64,000 nt of DNA from Fallopia convolvulus (GCA_964016875.1 OZ024726.1:32291503-32355502); one strand, 5' to 3'; positions 20,350 to 32,452 are shown, numbered from the stretch's first letter. Notes: generated by a model from the sequence alone, not told the origin. A program made the numbers and translations.

Positions 20350-21871
20350 TGGGAAAGGGAAGAAAACTTGTTTCTTTGTTTGTTTTGTGATTTGTTTGTT
20401 TTGCGTGTTTTAGTTGTTTTAGTTGTTCTTTTCTTTTAGAAAAAAAAATTGAAAACATTGAAAAATTTCCAAAAAGAGTTTTTAGAACGGATAAATACCC
20501 TTTCTTTTTGTTCTACGATAGTAGTTGTTAGCGTGATCGTATAATTCCTTGCAAGCATGTTTTTGATGGTATAGCCTGATTCTTGATATAAAGTTGTTTT
20601 TATAGAGTAATAGTATTTGATGAAATTGAGCATGTATACTTTTTAGCATAAGTGATGCAATCCAACAAATATCTACCTTGTGAGTTGTTTTTTTGGCCTT
20701 ATATGAAGAGCATCAATAAATCCCTCTTCTTTTCTTGTGTGATTTACTCTCTTTAGGTATATTACCTCTTGGAATTGTGATGGTTATCTATTACTTGAGA
20801 CCTATATAAGATTTATAGTTCATTACTTGTGAAAGTCAGATGATAGAGAACTTATTTTCATAAGCCCTATTTATCCTTATCCACCCTTAGTCATTATCCT
20901 CTTTTTTATAACCAATTTGAGCCTTTAAGCCTTTTATTTTCTTAGCTCAACAAAATATTCCCTAGCCGAGATAAGCTTGACCCTATCCGGGGATTAGGAC
21001 TTAGTCTGTAGAGGTTTGTTTTGTTGAGTGAAAAGTTATGGTTGGTTCAAAAAAATCAAGGGTTTTGGGAAGGGTAGATTGGAAGTCTCTTGTTTTGATT
21101 TGTAAAAAAGATCTCTTGGTAAGAAATGATGCATAAGAAGAGAAAAAGAAGGTTGTTGGTTTAAATGAAGAAAACACGTAGATGTTATGGCTCGTTAACG
21201 ACCTAGTTGGTTCGTTAACGAGGCTATTCGTGAAGAAAGAAAAAAGAGCTGAAAAAAATAATAAAAAGAAAAAGTAGATGTGCATTTGTGTTTAAAGTTA
21301 AACCAGAGATACTTTATGTTTATATGAGGCTTTCTAGGATTAAAGGTGAGTGAAAAGAATGTGCATAATGATTGAGTGAGTTTGGTTATCTTTTGATAGT
21401 TTTTGGATGTATATGTGAGTTTTTAGGAGTCTTTGATTCCCGGATATTATTAGCACCACATAGCCAAAATATTTTCATGCCTTATTGTCTTTACCAAGCC
21501 CCATTACAACCCGGTCGAATGGAAGCTTCTATGAAGTTTTTCATTGAGCCTAAGTTCTCTTGATGATTTTTGCTTGTTTTGACAAATTTTAGGTGGAGAG
21601 TTTGGTGATATAAGTTCCAATTTCTATGAGTTTTTGCATATAAGATGAGTTAAGAGATTGAATTTATAAGCCTAAACACTTGAGAGATGAGTGAAACATA
21701 TATATCCCTGGTGAGGTTGGATTGTATTTGCTTATGTCTATTAAGCGCTTATATATGTGTGATGACGTTAATAGTCATTTGCTATTTTCTGCTATGTTTT
21801 TGATGTTGCTTTTAAGTTGATGGCTATTGCTTGATGAGCATGATTGTTTGGTTTTGGTTACTGTGTAGTGA
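20350..21871 (+). other. long 3' untranslated region of element A
   Basis: No plausible ORF. It is homologous to 63221-64000 in G over most of its length, for example the block around CCTAGCCGA...GATTAGGACTTAG at 20962 here and 63754 there. One palindrome pair lies at about 21191/21211. Conservation without coding suggests cis function or recent common origin. Confidence 0.6.
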
Positions 21872-21908
21872 TTGCTTGAGGACAAGCAAGCTTAAGTATG
21901 GGGTATTT
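21872..21908 (+). other. terminal hairpin and polypurine tract of element A
   Basis: TTGCTT (21872-21877), loop GAGGAC, AAGCAA (21884-21889), then GCTT and AAGTATGGGG (21894-21903), directly before the TG of the 3' LTR. Same order as in E at 3695-3733. Confidence 0.8.
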
Positions 21909-23382
21909 TGATGTTCGTGTTTTTAGTCTAGTTTTTGGTGTGTTTCTTAGTTTTTTTAGTTTAGTTTTATTAGGTTTTAGAGTTAGTTTTGTGTGTTTTT
22001 GGATGAGTTTGCATATTTTGTAAAAAGTATGAAAGCTACTCCATTTTGTGTCTTCTTGTAGGTTTTTTAGCAGAAAGGAGCGCTTTTTGGGCTGAGTTAA
22101 GGTCTTGTGGTTGAGGATGGAAGGCGTGAAGATAAGGGAAAGTTTGCATAAGAAGATTAAGTAAAAGTCCAAGTTTAAGTGGAGAAGAAGTCGAAGAAAC
22201 GCCAAAACAGAGGCTCGTTAACGATCTTGTGAAGGTCGTTAATGAGGCTAAAAGATAGAATTTTCGAGAGGAGTTTGTAATCTCTACCGACCCTGTACGG
22301 GGTTGTTAACGATGGCTCCGTGTGGGTAGAGCCTTAGCCGACTTATGGGTCGTTATATTTTATATCTTTTATCTTGTTATCTTTTAAGTAGGGTAAGTTT
22401 TTATCTTTTAGGTCTTTTTAATAGATAGTTTCTTAGTATAAATACCCTTGTTCTAATCCTAGAAAAGGGAGAGTCAGATTAGTTTTTAGGAGAAGTCGAG
22501 TAGAAGAAGATTGCGAAGCTCGGTTTGATCGAGAGAGAGGCTGAGGGTCGTTAGTCGGAATCATACTCGGTGTTGTTCTTTGTTTTCGGATTCTACAGAA
22601 GTTTGTAAGACAATATTTTCTTATTAATTTCAAGTAAGTTTTGTTTGTTTTCAATGTTTTCTTTTATTAAAGTTGTTTGCTTTATTATCATGAGTAGTGA
22701 GTAGTTTTTCTTATCTAGGGTCGGGGTTGAAACCCGACATAGTTATGCATGTTTGGATGAATAAGTTGATGTTTTGGATGCCTTTTATCTTTTGAATTGC
22801 TTGTTGTGCTTATGCTTAGACGATAGTCGAGGTAATTTGAGTTTTCAACTTGATCGAAAGAGAAGGTTGTTAACCTGAAAGATGATATTGTTCGATTACG
22901 AAAGTTTCGAGCTTTGGATTCAAAACAAGTGATTGAGTGAATTGATTTATGAGAATTGATTGATTTGCTTGTTAATCAGCGAAAGTTAATGAATTTATCT
23001 TTTAAAGGCATGATCTTTATCTTCTTATGAGTTTATATGCATGGCTATGTTGTGGTGACCCTTGTCCTAGATTCCTTTATCTTATTGAGTTAGTTTACTT
23101 ACTTTCGTAACATTCGCTATCGAGTTAACATACCTCGGTACCGAACATGTGTTTTAGTTTGTTAGTTTGTGTTCGTAGGTTTTCCAGGTTCGTTAACGAC
23201 CCTGACAAGGTCATTAACGAGGTTGGTCGTAGGTGTTTTTGCCTGTTTTGCTTGTTTTTCTTGTTTTTAGTAGTTTGATAGACAAACAACCGTGCTTCCC
23301 GTGGAACCATCCTGACTTCGCTATACTCGGCGGGGTCTTGACTTATAAATTTATTTGTTGTCAAGAAAACACCCTTTCAACA
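21909..23382 (+). repeat. 3' LTR of element A
   Basis: 1474 bp, about 98 percent identical by eye to 12992-14465, followed by TSD tccac. Palindromes are retained at about 22215, 22236, 22304 and 23191, some with mutated cores. Confidence 0.95.
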
Positions 23383-23387
23383 TCCAC

Positions 23388-24961
23388 TCCGGGCCGGTCG
23401 CTTCACCCTTCATGCGAGGGACGCTAAGAATCCATTAATCCCTAAATCGAAGGTGAATGACAAAGATTGGGCGACCCGCTTCTTCTTTGTGGAAAGATCT
23501 ACGCTGGGTCCGATGTACCAGGCAACCTTCTCTGATTCATGGAGTTCTAAGAGTGAGCATTCTCAACCCTATTTTTTGTTTTGCTTTGTTAGTACTTGCT
23601 TCTCTTTCGCCGATTTCCCTGTTTGGGGAGATTTTTTGTGCAGTTCCCCCGGGTTTGGACACCCATGTCTTGGAATCAAAAGCATGCATGAAACTCTTTG
23701 CCCTTCCTGAGGCGAGAAGGATCTACCGGAAGTCTACGGAACTCGCGCTTGAGGGTGAATCCCGTATTAAACGGCGACTTTATCAGAAGAACAGTTTGAT
23801 TGTGAAGATTATTCAAGGTTGGGTGAGTATGAGAAGACAGTTCAGGATAGAGTTCCCGCGTCCGTGGAGGCCGTCAAAACGATCAACATGCCTCTAGAGA
23901 AAGCCACTGGGGTGTGCCTGTCTACCGTTTTCTCCCTATTTATTTTTATCTCTCCCCTTTTACTAACGATTTCTTTGTTCTTGACCTCGGAAGCTTCAAC
24001 CTCTTTGGGACGAAATTTCTCTGTCGTGGACATGATTTAGCGCAAGCTGCGCTCGAGTGATACGAAACCTCCGTTGGATCCCAAAGTGAAGGTGGAGGCT
24101 GGAGCTAAGGCTACTCCCGTCAAGCGGTCATCATCCAAAGTCACTGAAGTTGTTGATCTGGAAAGCAAAGCTCTGCTGGATCTGTGGCAAGGGCTCCGCA
24201 ATACTCATGCTTCCAAGAAACCTCGTGTGGACATTCCTACCTATGCTCTAATTAGAGACGCTGGATTGACGGTCTGTAAGGTAGATCTCTTCTCCTTACG
24301 ATGCTCCTTCCTCTCCTTTGCTCTCTTTATTTATGGATTTCTCCTCACTATTGGTGCTTTTATCTCTCAGGCTTTGCAAGGTGCATTGTGGGTAGCCGAT
24401 GTCGTAGACCGAGAGGAGAAGAGTGTAGTGGAACTAAGGTCGAAATGGGACGCTTAAAAAGTTGGGCTGGAAAAGGAAGTAGCGGTCGCTGCTAAGCGCC
24501 AGAAGTTCGATGCCAGGAAAATCGTGGAACTAACGGAAGCGATCAAGCGTCATTCGCATCAGGCCGCCACGGACCAATCCAAGATTGTCGAACTAGAGCT
24601 TGCCAATAAGAAGATCCTTAAGGAAGCCGGGGAAATCGGGGCTTACCATTCGACGATGTCTCGAGTGAATAGGATTAAGCAGTTCGTGGCAGGTCAGCAT
24701 TCGGGTTGTGATCTGGACGCAGAGATTGCGACCTTCCATGAATGCTATCCGCCTGATAAACCATCTCTCGGTGACGAGATTTTCGCCTCTTTGGGTCTTT
24801 TGGAAGAAGAGGCGGCGGACAAGGATCTTGGCGCTCACAAAGATGGCGGTGATCGTGGGATGGATGCTGGAGTTTCCCCTGAGATGAATGAAGGACAGGT
24901 TGATCTACTGGTGAGCGGACAAGACCAGCTGGAGGACACTATTGGCGAGGAAGAAGATTAG
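23388..24961 (+). pseudogene. antisense ORF of element C, second part
   Basis: It continues in phase from 12991 (c + tc) with R-A-G-R-F-T-L-H and W-A-T-R-F-F-F-V, matching G-W-A-D-K-F-F-F-V in B. A first intron is likely from 23553 (GTGAGC) to 23643 (GTGCAG), and another from 24281 (GTAGAT) to 24370 (CTCTCAG). The last exon carries a coiled coil and the conserved E-I-G-A-Y-H-S-T-M-S-R block, then an acidic tail to the stop at 24959-24961. A TAA at about 24456 and doubtful splice sites between 23820 and 24070 suggest decay. Role unknown; see the B copy for the intact form. Confidence 0.7.
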
Positions 24962-25789
24962 GGTTGCGCGCCCTTGTAATTTCTTTTGCTATCTTGGATT
25001 TGCTCGAACAAATCTTTTGCACTATCTCTCCTTTTTTTACTTTTTGTGAATGGTGTGGCCAGGTTTTGGGCCGAAGTCAATTTCACCTTGTCCCTTGAGC
25101 ATCGTCTCACTGGGTCGGGTTTTGAATCGGTTTGTTTGCATTCTTGTGTGGTGTTTCTTGCGTATTTTGCTTGGTTGTGTCCTTTCCTTGTGTGCAAGTG
25201 TTCTAGGACGATGAAGTGCTTCTGATCGAAGGCTTTTATACGAAGACCCCTGCAGAAGTCATTCGTAGCTTGTGGCAGCTGCGCTTACCGAAGGGTGTTT
25301 CCAAGCGAGTGACGGCTATCGCATTGAGGCGTGCACTAGGGGTACTTCGTCGATCGAAGTTGTCTTTGGTCTAGGATTTTGTTACCTCTACCGTTTAAGC
25401 TTTTTCGGTTGTATGGTTATTTGTCTAAATGAATGTAATCTATCTTATAATGAATAAAACACGCTTGATGTGCTACCCTTACTTATGCAAGAAAAGAAAT
25501 AAATACGAGCAAGTAATAACACTAGCAAATGCCATTCATTCGATAAAACACCGCAACATGGAAATCACGCAACAAGTAGTTTTCACATAGTCAAGTTGAT
25601 CACAAGAAAACTACGAAAGGGATGAACTAGAATGAAAGTAAACTAACAACTCAAGATAGATGACCTCGAACGTCTCGCGTATCACGTGCGGAGGCTTTCT
25701 GCTTAGAGTGCCTAAGAAGTTTGCGTTCTGAGGAAGGAAGACTTCTTTTAGAAGTGATACTTCTTTAGATGTATCGCGTTCCAACTCCG
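24962..25789. other. spacer between antisense ORF and integrase of element C
   Basis: No credible gene. It is the convergent intergenic region of the two transcription units, with A/T-rich stretches and AATAAA at 25452 that could serve as a polyadenylation signal for the plus-strand gene. Confidence 0.5.
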
Positions 25790-27895
25790 TGGGACAGACG
25801 ACCTTGGTCTAATGGGTGTTTTGACCGACGACCTTGGTTATCTTGTACGGCCCTTCCCATGCTGGGCCTAGCTTGCCTGACTTAGTCTAATGGGTGTTTT
25901 GAAAGACTTTTCGTAGTACCCAGTCGCTAAGTCTGAAAGTCCAAATCTTGACGTTTTGGTTGTACCTTCGGACGACCTGTTGCTGGTGTCTAGCTAGATG
26001 TAATCGGGCCTGGTTACTAGAGATGCTCAACGGGTCGAGTCACCCGAGACCCGCACTGACCCGATCCGCAATTTGCAGGTCGCAGGTCGACCCGTAGCCC
26101 GTGCGGGTCTGGTCGCAGGTCTGATCCGCAATTTGGGTTACGGGTCGGGTCAGGCTAAACCTGCCAGGTTGCGGGTCGACCCGCACGACTCGCACCCTTT
26201 TTATAATTTTTTTACCTTTACTGAATTGCAGGTATGGGAGTCGGATTTCTTTCAATATTTCATTTTACCATTTTGATGAGTTTTGATTTCTGCCTTTCTA
26301 ACCCGACTCCAAACAAACTCCACTCCCCCCTATGAAACCCTAGATCTACATCCACCGCCGCTCGGCCCTCTCCCGCTTGCCTGACGCTCGCACGTCTCCG
26401 CCGGCTCATGCTCCAACCTCTAGCCCTCTAGATCTCCCGTCTCCGTGCTCGCTCGCTCGATCAAAGCCTCTCTGCGTAGTGCGCTTTCTCCAATCCTCCA
26501 TGCTCGCTCGGCCTCACCCGCCGTCGTAGTAGGGCGGCGCTCCTCCTCTTCCTTCGTTCCTTCCCCGACTCCGACCTCACTCCATCCAGACCTCTGACCT
26601 CCGCACTACAACTTCGACCTCGCTCAGGTTACAATGTTTGTATTTGGCTAGCTATTTGCCGGATTGTGTTTAGTAATTAGTACTTCTGTTGTTTTCATGA
26701 TTAGTTTTACATTGTTGGTTTGTTAATCTGAAATGAAATATTGAAATAATGAAATCAATCGACCTCCTCGACATTGTGAAATCAGAAATTTGTATTTGAA
26801 ATAATGTTGTTGTAGTGGCTAATTTAGGTTATTTAGTAATTTGTATTTGGCTAATTTGTACATCCTGTTGCTGTTCTACTTTGTAAATCTTGTATTTGGT
26901 TAATTTGTAAATCCTACTATTTACAATGTTACAGACTTATAATGACTATTCACGGGTCAAGCGGGTCGACCCGCGACCCGACCCGTTAGACCCACGACCC
27001 GCGGATCGGTTCACGTGTCAAATGTAATTTTTTTTGCGGGTCGACCTGCAACCCACAATTTCGGGTCACGGGTCAACCCGACCCGACTCGTGAGCATCCC
27101 TATTGGTCACGGAGCTCGTCAAAAGTATCCAGATCGGACGACAGCTCCAAATGATTCTGTTCTTTGGTTAAGAAGCTAGCGCATGCTGTGGGGATGAGAA
27201 TCTCGACAAGAATGACCGCTTCACACCCGTGCATCAAGGAGAAGGGTGACTGACCAGTTGCTACCTTGGGCGTTGTTTGATCGGCCCATAAGACATAGGG
27301 TAGCTCATCGGCCCAGTTTCCTTTGACTTTCGCGAGTCGCTTCTTCAGGTTGTTCACAATCAACTTATTGCTACCTTCGGCTTGCCCATTAGACTGGGGG
27401 TAGCGAGGTGACGAAATAGATGTTCCAGCGACTACAAAAGTCTCTGGTCCTCTGACTTATGAACTGGGACCAATTGTCACACACGATCTCTGAAGGCACA
27501 CCGAAGCGACAGAGGATATTTCTACTGATAAAGAAAATCACTTGTTTATCCTTGATTTCTCGATAAGCTTCGGCTTCAATCCATTTCGAGAAGTAATCGG
27601 TCATGGAGAGGAAGAATACCCTTTGCCCGGACGAGGGGGTAACTTCTCGACTATGTCCATTCCCCAGCGCATGAACGACCATGGTGTGAGTGTGGGGTAG
27701 AATAGTTTTAGAGGCGTGTCTCTGGCATGCGTCGCACTTGCGGCAGAAGTCTACATCATCTTTTCTCATAGTAGGCTAGTACCACCCCAGATGAAGGGCT
27801 TTGTTGGATAGACTTTTTCTTCCTGTATGGTTCCCACAATCTCCTTCATGAAGCTCCTCCAGAAGTTTCTGGACGCCATCCTTGTTAAAGCAACG
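25790..27895 (-). pseudogene. integrase of element C (interrupted by hAT-like element)
   Basis: Minus-strand reading: zinc region C-R-K-C-D-A-C-Q-R-H near 27735, then M-T-D-Y-F-S-K-W (first Asp) near 27600 and C-D-N-W (second Asp; the usual Gly is Trp) near 27480. A frameshift follows at about 27390, then N-N-L-K-K-R-L and W-A-D-E-L-P-Y-V-L-W to 27103. After the inserted hAT-like element (26018-27102) the C-terminal domain resumes below 26018 with W-V-L-R-K-V-F and W-E-G-P-Y-K-I, ending near 25790. A 17-bp block (tctaatgggtgttttga) occurs twice, at 25808 and 25886, replacing expected sequence after the W-E-G-P-Y motif. Confidence 0.85.
26018..27102. mobile_element. non-autonomous hAT-like DNA element in C's integrase
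   Basis: The ends are inverted: TAGAGATGCTCA at the left and TGAGCATCCCTA at the right (one mismatch over 12 bp). Flanks of 8 bp are ctggttac and ttggtcac (6 of 8 equal; both differences are C/T). An 8-bp duplication and a TAGRGATG terminus fit the hAT superfamily. Both subterminal regions are packed with CGGGTCGACCCG-type inverted motifs. There is no transposase ORF. The interior (26280-26940) is otherwise plain, C-rich then AT-rich. The integrase frame continues on both sides. Confidence 0.8.
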
Positions 27896-30235
27896 CTAGA
27901 GTGTACCCACTGTTGATCGGTGGAAAAGCATCCCATTCTCGACTGTAAACCGCGTAGCTCTCATCTTCAACATCCTAGCTTTGGTTTTATCTCCCAGGAG
28001 CTTCCCTTCGACCAACAAATCGAGGTACGGCTGGGTCCAGGGTTCTTCATTAACTTCGGATGGGACGAGATAATTTTCTTCAAGACCCGAATCGTCTACA
28101 GATAGATCTGGGTCAGGGTCATTTCGGAAGCTTCTGGCGTCAATATCATCACTGCTCATGAAGACGTCTTCGCGTGGTGTGGACCCGGGAGGGAGGACGT
28201 CTTCGCTCATGCCAAGGTATTTGTCGCCATCATCGACACGGGTTCTTTCGATGGCAAGAACCATGATATGAATCATTGGAATTGCAGGATATTCACCACG
28301 GTCGATGGCCGAAGCTAAATGAGCAAGAGAGTCTTCTCGAACCGAGGGATCAGACCCTTCACCACTTCTAGGTAAGCCACCATTCTTTCATCCCTGGCTT
28401 GATATAATCCCAGGATTTGATTGATTATCAGAAGTGAGTCACAATTGACCTCGATCTGTCGTATGGCTAGGTCCTTGGCTAGGCTTAGGCCAAAAATTAA
28501 ACCCTCGCACTCGACTTCATTGTTTGTGGCTTCAATAGTACACCTCTAGGATTGTGCCACCCTATCCCCCTGTGTTGATTTTAGGACTACTCCTATCCCT
28601 GTTCCCCCAGCGTTGGAGGCGCCATCTGTATGAAGCGTCCATTTGACTGGAGACTTAGCTTCTAGCGTCATCAATTCGGCCGACTCCATTTTCTCCTCTG
28701 TGGTAGGGCTAAAATCAACCACAAAGTCGGCCAATGCTTGAGATTTCAGTGCGGTTATGGGCTCATACTGAATGTCGAATCCGCTTAGGTGGATTGCCCA
28801 CTTGGCCATTCTTCTTGTAAACTCGGGCTTGTGCATGACCGTTTTCAGGAGATGCGTGGTTCTCACCACGATCGTGTGTGACTCAAAGTAGGGACGGAGT
28901 GTATTTGAGCACATGACTAAGGCTAACACCAATTTCTCTAGGTAAGAATAACAAGTTTCAGCGGGTAGGAGAGTTCTACTTACGTAATACACAGGCTACT
29001 GCTGCCCATCCTGCTCGCGCACCAGCACCGGTGACAGCCAGGTGTAAGGGTAAAGTATCTCCTTCTTCTGGCTTCGCTAATATCAGGGGATCGGAGAATT
29101 ATTTCTTCAACTTCCGGAAAGCTTCCTCATGTCGGGTGGTCCACTAGAACCGCTTGATCTTTGTAAGCACCTCGTAGCATACATGGTAGCGATTCGCTGA
29201 CTTGGAGATGAACCTATTCAACACAGCGATTTTCCCGGTGAGCTTTTGGACGTCTTTCACGCATCTAAGAGATTTCAATGAGACTATCGCGCGAACCTGT
29301 TCTGGGCTTGCTTTTATCCCTTTCTGGGTGGGTGACAAGATACCCTAGGAATTTCCCAGACTTCACTCTGAATGTACACTTCTGCGGGTTCAACTTCATG
29401 TCGTATCACTTTAGGATTCCGAAAGCCTCTTCTAAGTGATGGCGGTGGTCTACATCTTTCTTTGATATGACGAGCATGTCGTCAATATACACCTCCATAG
29501 TCTCCCCAATTTGGCTTTGGAACATTTTATTCACTAGCCTTTGGTACGTGACTCCAGCGTTCCGTAGTCCAAAGGGCATCACTTTGTAGCAGTAGGTTCC
29601 TTTGCTAGTTATGAAAGATGTCTTCTCCTAGTCGATTTCTTCCATCGGGATCTGGTTGTAACCACCAAAGGCGTCCATGAAAGTCAAGAATTCATGGCTC
29701 ACCGTGGCGTCTACCAAGGAATCTATTTGAGGCAACGGAAATGAATCATTGGGACAAGCCTTGTTCAAATCCGTGAAGTCTACACACATCCTCCATTTTC
29801 CATTTTTCTTGGGCACAACAACTACATTAGCTAACCGTTTTGGATACTTGACTTCTTTAATCTTTCCAGTCTCCATTAGCTTTCCTACTTCTTCGTCTAC
29901 TATCTGCTTTCTTTCAGCGACGAATTTCCTTCGTTTCTATTTCACCGGTGGGTGACTGGGATCCACGTTCAACTTGTGTGTGATGATCTCCGGATCGATT
30001 CCTACCATGTCCTCATGGGACCATGCAAAGCATTCTGTGTTTTTACTTAAGAAGTCTACTAGCTCGTTTCTCATGGGTAATTCCAAATCTCTTCCAATCT
30101 TTACGGATCGATTGAGGTCTGATTGGTCTAGGACCACCTCTTCTACTTGTTCATATTTCTTCTCTTTTTCTTTTGGAACGGTAGAATTAGTGGCTTCCTT
30201 TAATTGTTATGCCGATTTCTGACTGGCGGTCGATT
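27896..30235 (-). pseudogene. RT, RNase H and archaeal-type RNase H of element C
   Basis: Minus strand. RT starts after the protease with K-R-R-K-F-V-A-E-R and E-V-K-Y-P-K-R-L-A-N-V-V-V-V, then V-D-F-T-D-L-N-K-A-C-P, M-P-F-G-L-R-N, and the catalytic Y-I-D-D near 29490. Connection and RNase H follow (28992 down to 28700), then the second RNase H with L-H-T-D-G-A-S-N near 28630 and Q-A-type motifs further left. Several stops (for example near 29940, 29630 and 29405) and frameshifts break it. Domain order equals B. It would copy element RNA into DNA; this copy is inactive. Confidence 0.85.
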
Positions 30236-32398
30236 TTAGAGCCAACTTGTAACACTCTCTTGAACCCCCCAAGGCGTTGGGAACTTTATCGTCTGGTGGT
30301 AGGTGCAGGGAACAACCCTCATGTCATGGAGCCACGGTCTCCCCATTATCACGTTATAGCAAGAAGGACAATCCATGACAGAGTATCTAACCTGGATGTT
30401 CACGCCTTTTGAGTACGTGGGAAGCATGATGTCTCCTACCTTGTGTCTCACTTCTCCGCTGAATCCCACAAGCGCGGCCGGGTTCTTCTCCACGACCTTT
30501 TCGCTCAACCCCATTTCTTTTAGTGCTCCCAGCGTCATGAGGTTAGTCGAACTTCTGGTGTCAATGAGAACCCGTTTGACCAGGATGTTCCCTATCAAGA
30601 GAGAGATGACGAGCCCATCATGATGTGGTCCTTCAAGACCATTGACGTCATCCTCATCAAAGTGTATTGCGAGATTGAGGACGTCTCTCTTCATCTGCAT
30701 GGGATAATGGAAAGCATTTTCTCGTGCGTTCCTCTTGGCTGCCGAGTATGTGAGGCCGCACACGCTCGATTCCCCGGTGATCACGTTTACAACCTTGGCG
30801 GGTACTAGCGACGCAGGCCTTCCCACATGTGAGGCTTCTACCACATCCGGAGGGACCTGTGCATTGGGTGCTACTTCTATTATCCTTCCTCGAGATATGC
30901 ACTCTTTAGTTATGTGACCGTAGTCATCATGGAAATCGCACCATTTGCTCATATCCTTGTTCGGGTAGGGATTCTCATTTCTCTTTGGCCATCTGACGCC
31001 ATGTATCGTCAAAGCTATATTCTTAACGAGTTCCTCGAGGGATATACCCAGGTTAAACTCATCATACCAAGGTGGCAATGGCTTGGAGGGTCTAGCCTCA
31101 ACGACATTTACCTTCACCGCGTCGGGGTGAGGGCACCTATATGGTTGATCGCGTCGTTCCCAGTGGTGATCTGATGTTGCTTTCTTTTCTACCCTTTCCC
31201 AGACCCTTACGGGCTTCCTCATCTTTAGATCTTCTTCAAGCCTGATTTGGGCCAGAGCCTTGGTTTGAACATCTTCAAAACTGTGGCACGGATGCCTTGT
31301 GAGTTCTTTGTAAAGGTCTCCATCTTGGTTAACCCCCTGGCGGAAGGCTTCCATAGCGGTCGACACGTCGTAGTGCGGGATGGAAATCTTCTCTCGCTTG
31401 AATCGGTCCAGGTATTCTCGGGTGGAATCTTCTGGCTTCTGGATAACCCGATACAAATCACTAGATTGCTTTTCGAACCATTGGCTGCTAGAGAATTGGA
31501 CCCTGAAGGAATCCATCAACTCGGCGAAGGAACGAATACTTCCTCGAGGAAGATTGATGAACCACTTCAAAGCTGGCCCTACGAGAGCCGCTCTGAAGCC
31601 CTTACACATCAGTTCTTCGCGAGAGAGATACGGGACGACATTGGTCATCATCTTTTGCTTAAATATAGCTACGTGCTCGTCGGGGTCTCCCGAACTATCG
31701 TAAGGGCTCATGCTCGGTACCGAGAACTTCTTCGGTATCTCGAACTAGGCGATGTGTGGAGCGAAGGGTGACTCGTCGTAACCGTCAACCGCTTCCTTCT
31801 CTATGGGCCGAGGGACCCCGGGTATCTTCGCTAGTTGCTCGGTGAACATCTTGAACTGGTTTCAGACGATGTTTTCTAGATCTCGGGGACGACGAAGATC
31901 CCAATCCTCTTCATCATCCATGATGTCATCCTCAAAGTGTCGAAGGGCTAACCTCTCGCGTCGACCGAAGGCGAATGGGTCTCTCCCTTCCTCATCGGTA
32001 TGGTTACCTTGTGTAGGGGTAAAAGAAGATACCCCAAGGACAATTGTTAGCGGGGTAACGAACTTTGTACCGAAGGATTTCTCGTGTCGACTGGTATGGT
32101 TTCTAGAGGAGCCTTCTCCCCCACTGGTTCTGGCTCGATCCGTCGTTCGGGGGCGCGAGCCGACGGAAGAAACAGATCAAAGTTGAGAGCACAAACCTTC
32201 ATTATCGGCGGTTAGTTGCTCGATGCTAGTTTTGTGCTTCTCATTGCAAGCACGTTTGTCCCTTAGTTCCTTCTCAAGAGCTTGAAGCCTCTGGGCGAAC
32301 TCGCAGAACTTGAGGTGGAGCGCAGCCGATGCATCCTAGCGTGTGCCTCTGTCACCCCCGGCGTCTTGCTCTTGATTACCCTCATTGTAGTTGCTCAT
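30236..32398 (-). pseudogene. gag and protease of element C
   Basis: The probable start is Met at 32398, 55 bp inside the primer site. The N-terminal 230 codons contain several stops (near 32340, 32185, 31862 and 31748). From 31711 a 491-codon frame is open: the gag capsid core (G-P-A-L-K-W-F, S-S-D-L-Y-R-V, E-A-F-R-Q-G), a zinc-knuckle-like K-W-C-D-F-H-x-D-x-G-H-x-x-x-E-C, then protease with D-T-R-S-S (the usual Gly after D-T is Arg, likely inactivating) and M-G-R-P-W-L near the end. This fused gag-pro organisation is that of Tat elements. Confidence 0.85.
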
Positions 32399-32452
32399 GG
32401 TGACTTTTTGAACTTCTTCCGATATGGATAGACGAAACCTTTTCGATCGTAG

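Larger units (their letters stand above)
12992..23382 (+). mobile_element. complete non-autonomous Athila-like element A
   Basis: Two 1474-bp LTRs (12992-14465 and 21909-23382) with TG...CA ends, about 29 differences by eye, and a perfect 5-bp duplication tccac (12987-12991 and 23383-23387). Inside are a tRNA-Asp-type primer site, a broken gag, a protease, a post-protease hairpin, an ORF1-like gene, two hairpin/purine-tract modules and a polypurine tract. There is no RT, RNase H or integrase: protease ends at 17488 and ORF1 starts at 18683. It would need pol from another Athila element. It sits inside the antisense ORF of Tat element C. Confidence 0.95.

Noticed and set aside
26018..27102. 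Link between the hAT motif GGGTCGACCC and the Athila palindrome GGGTCGTTAACGACCC
   Set aside because: The half-sites look alike, but the hAT motifs lack the central bases and the 21-bp pairing and lie in another element type. Probably chance for short symmetric GC strings.
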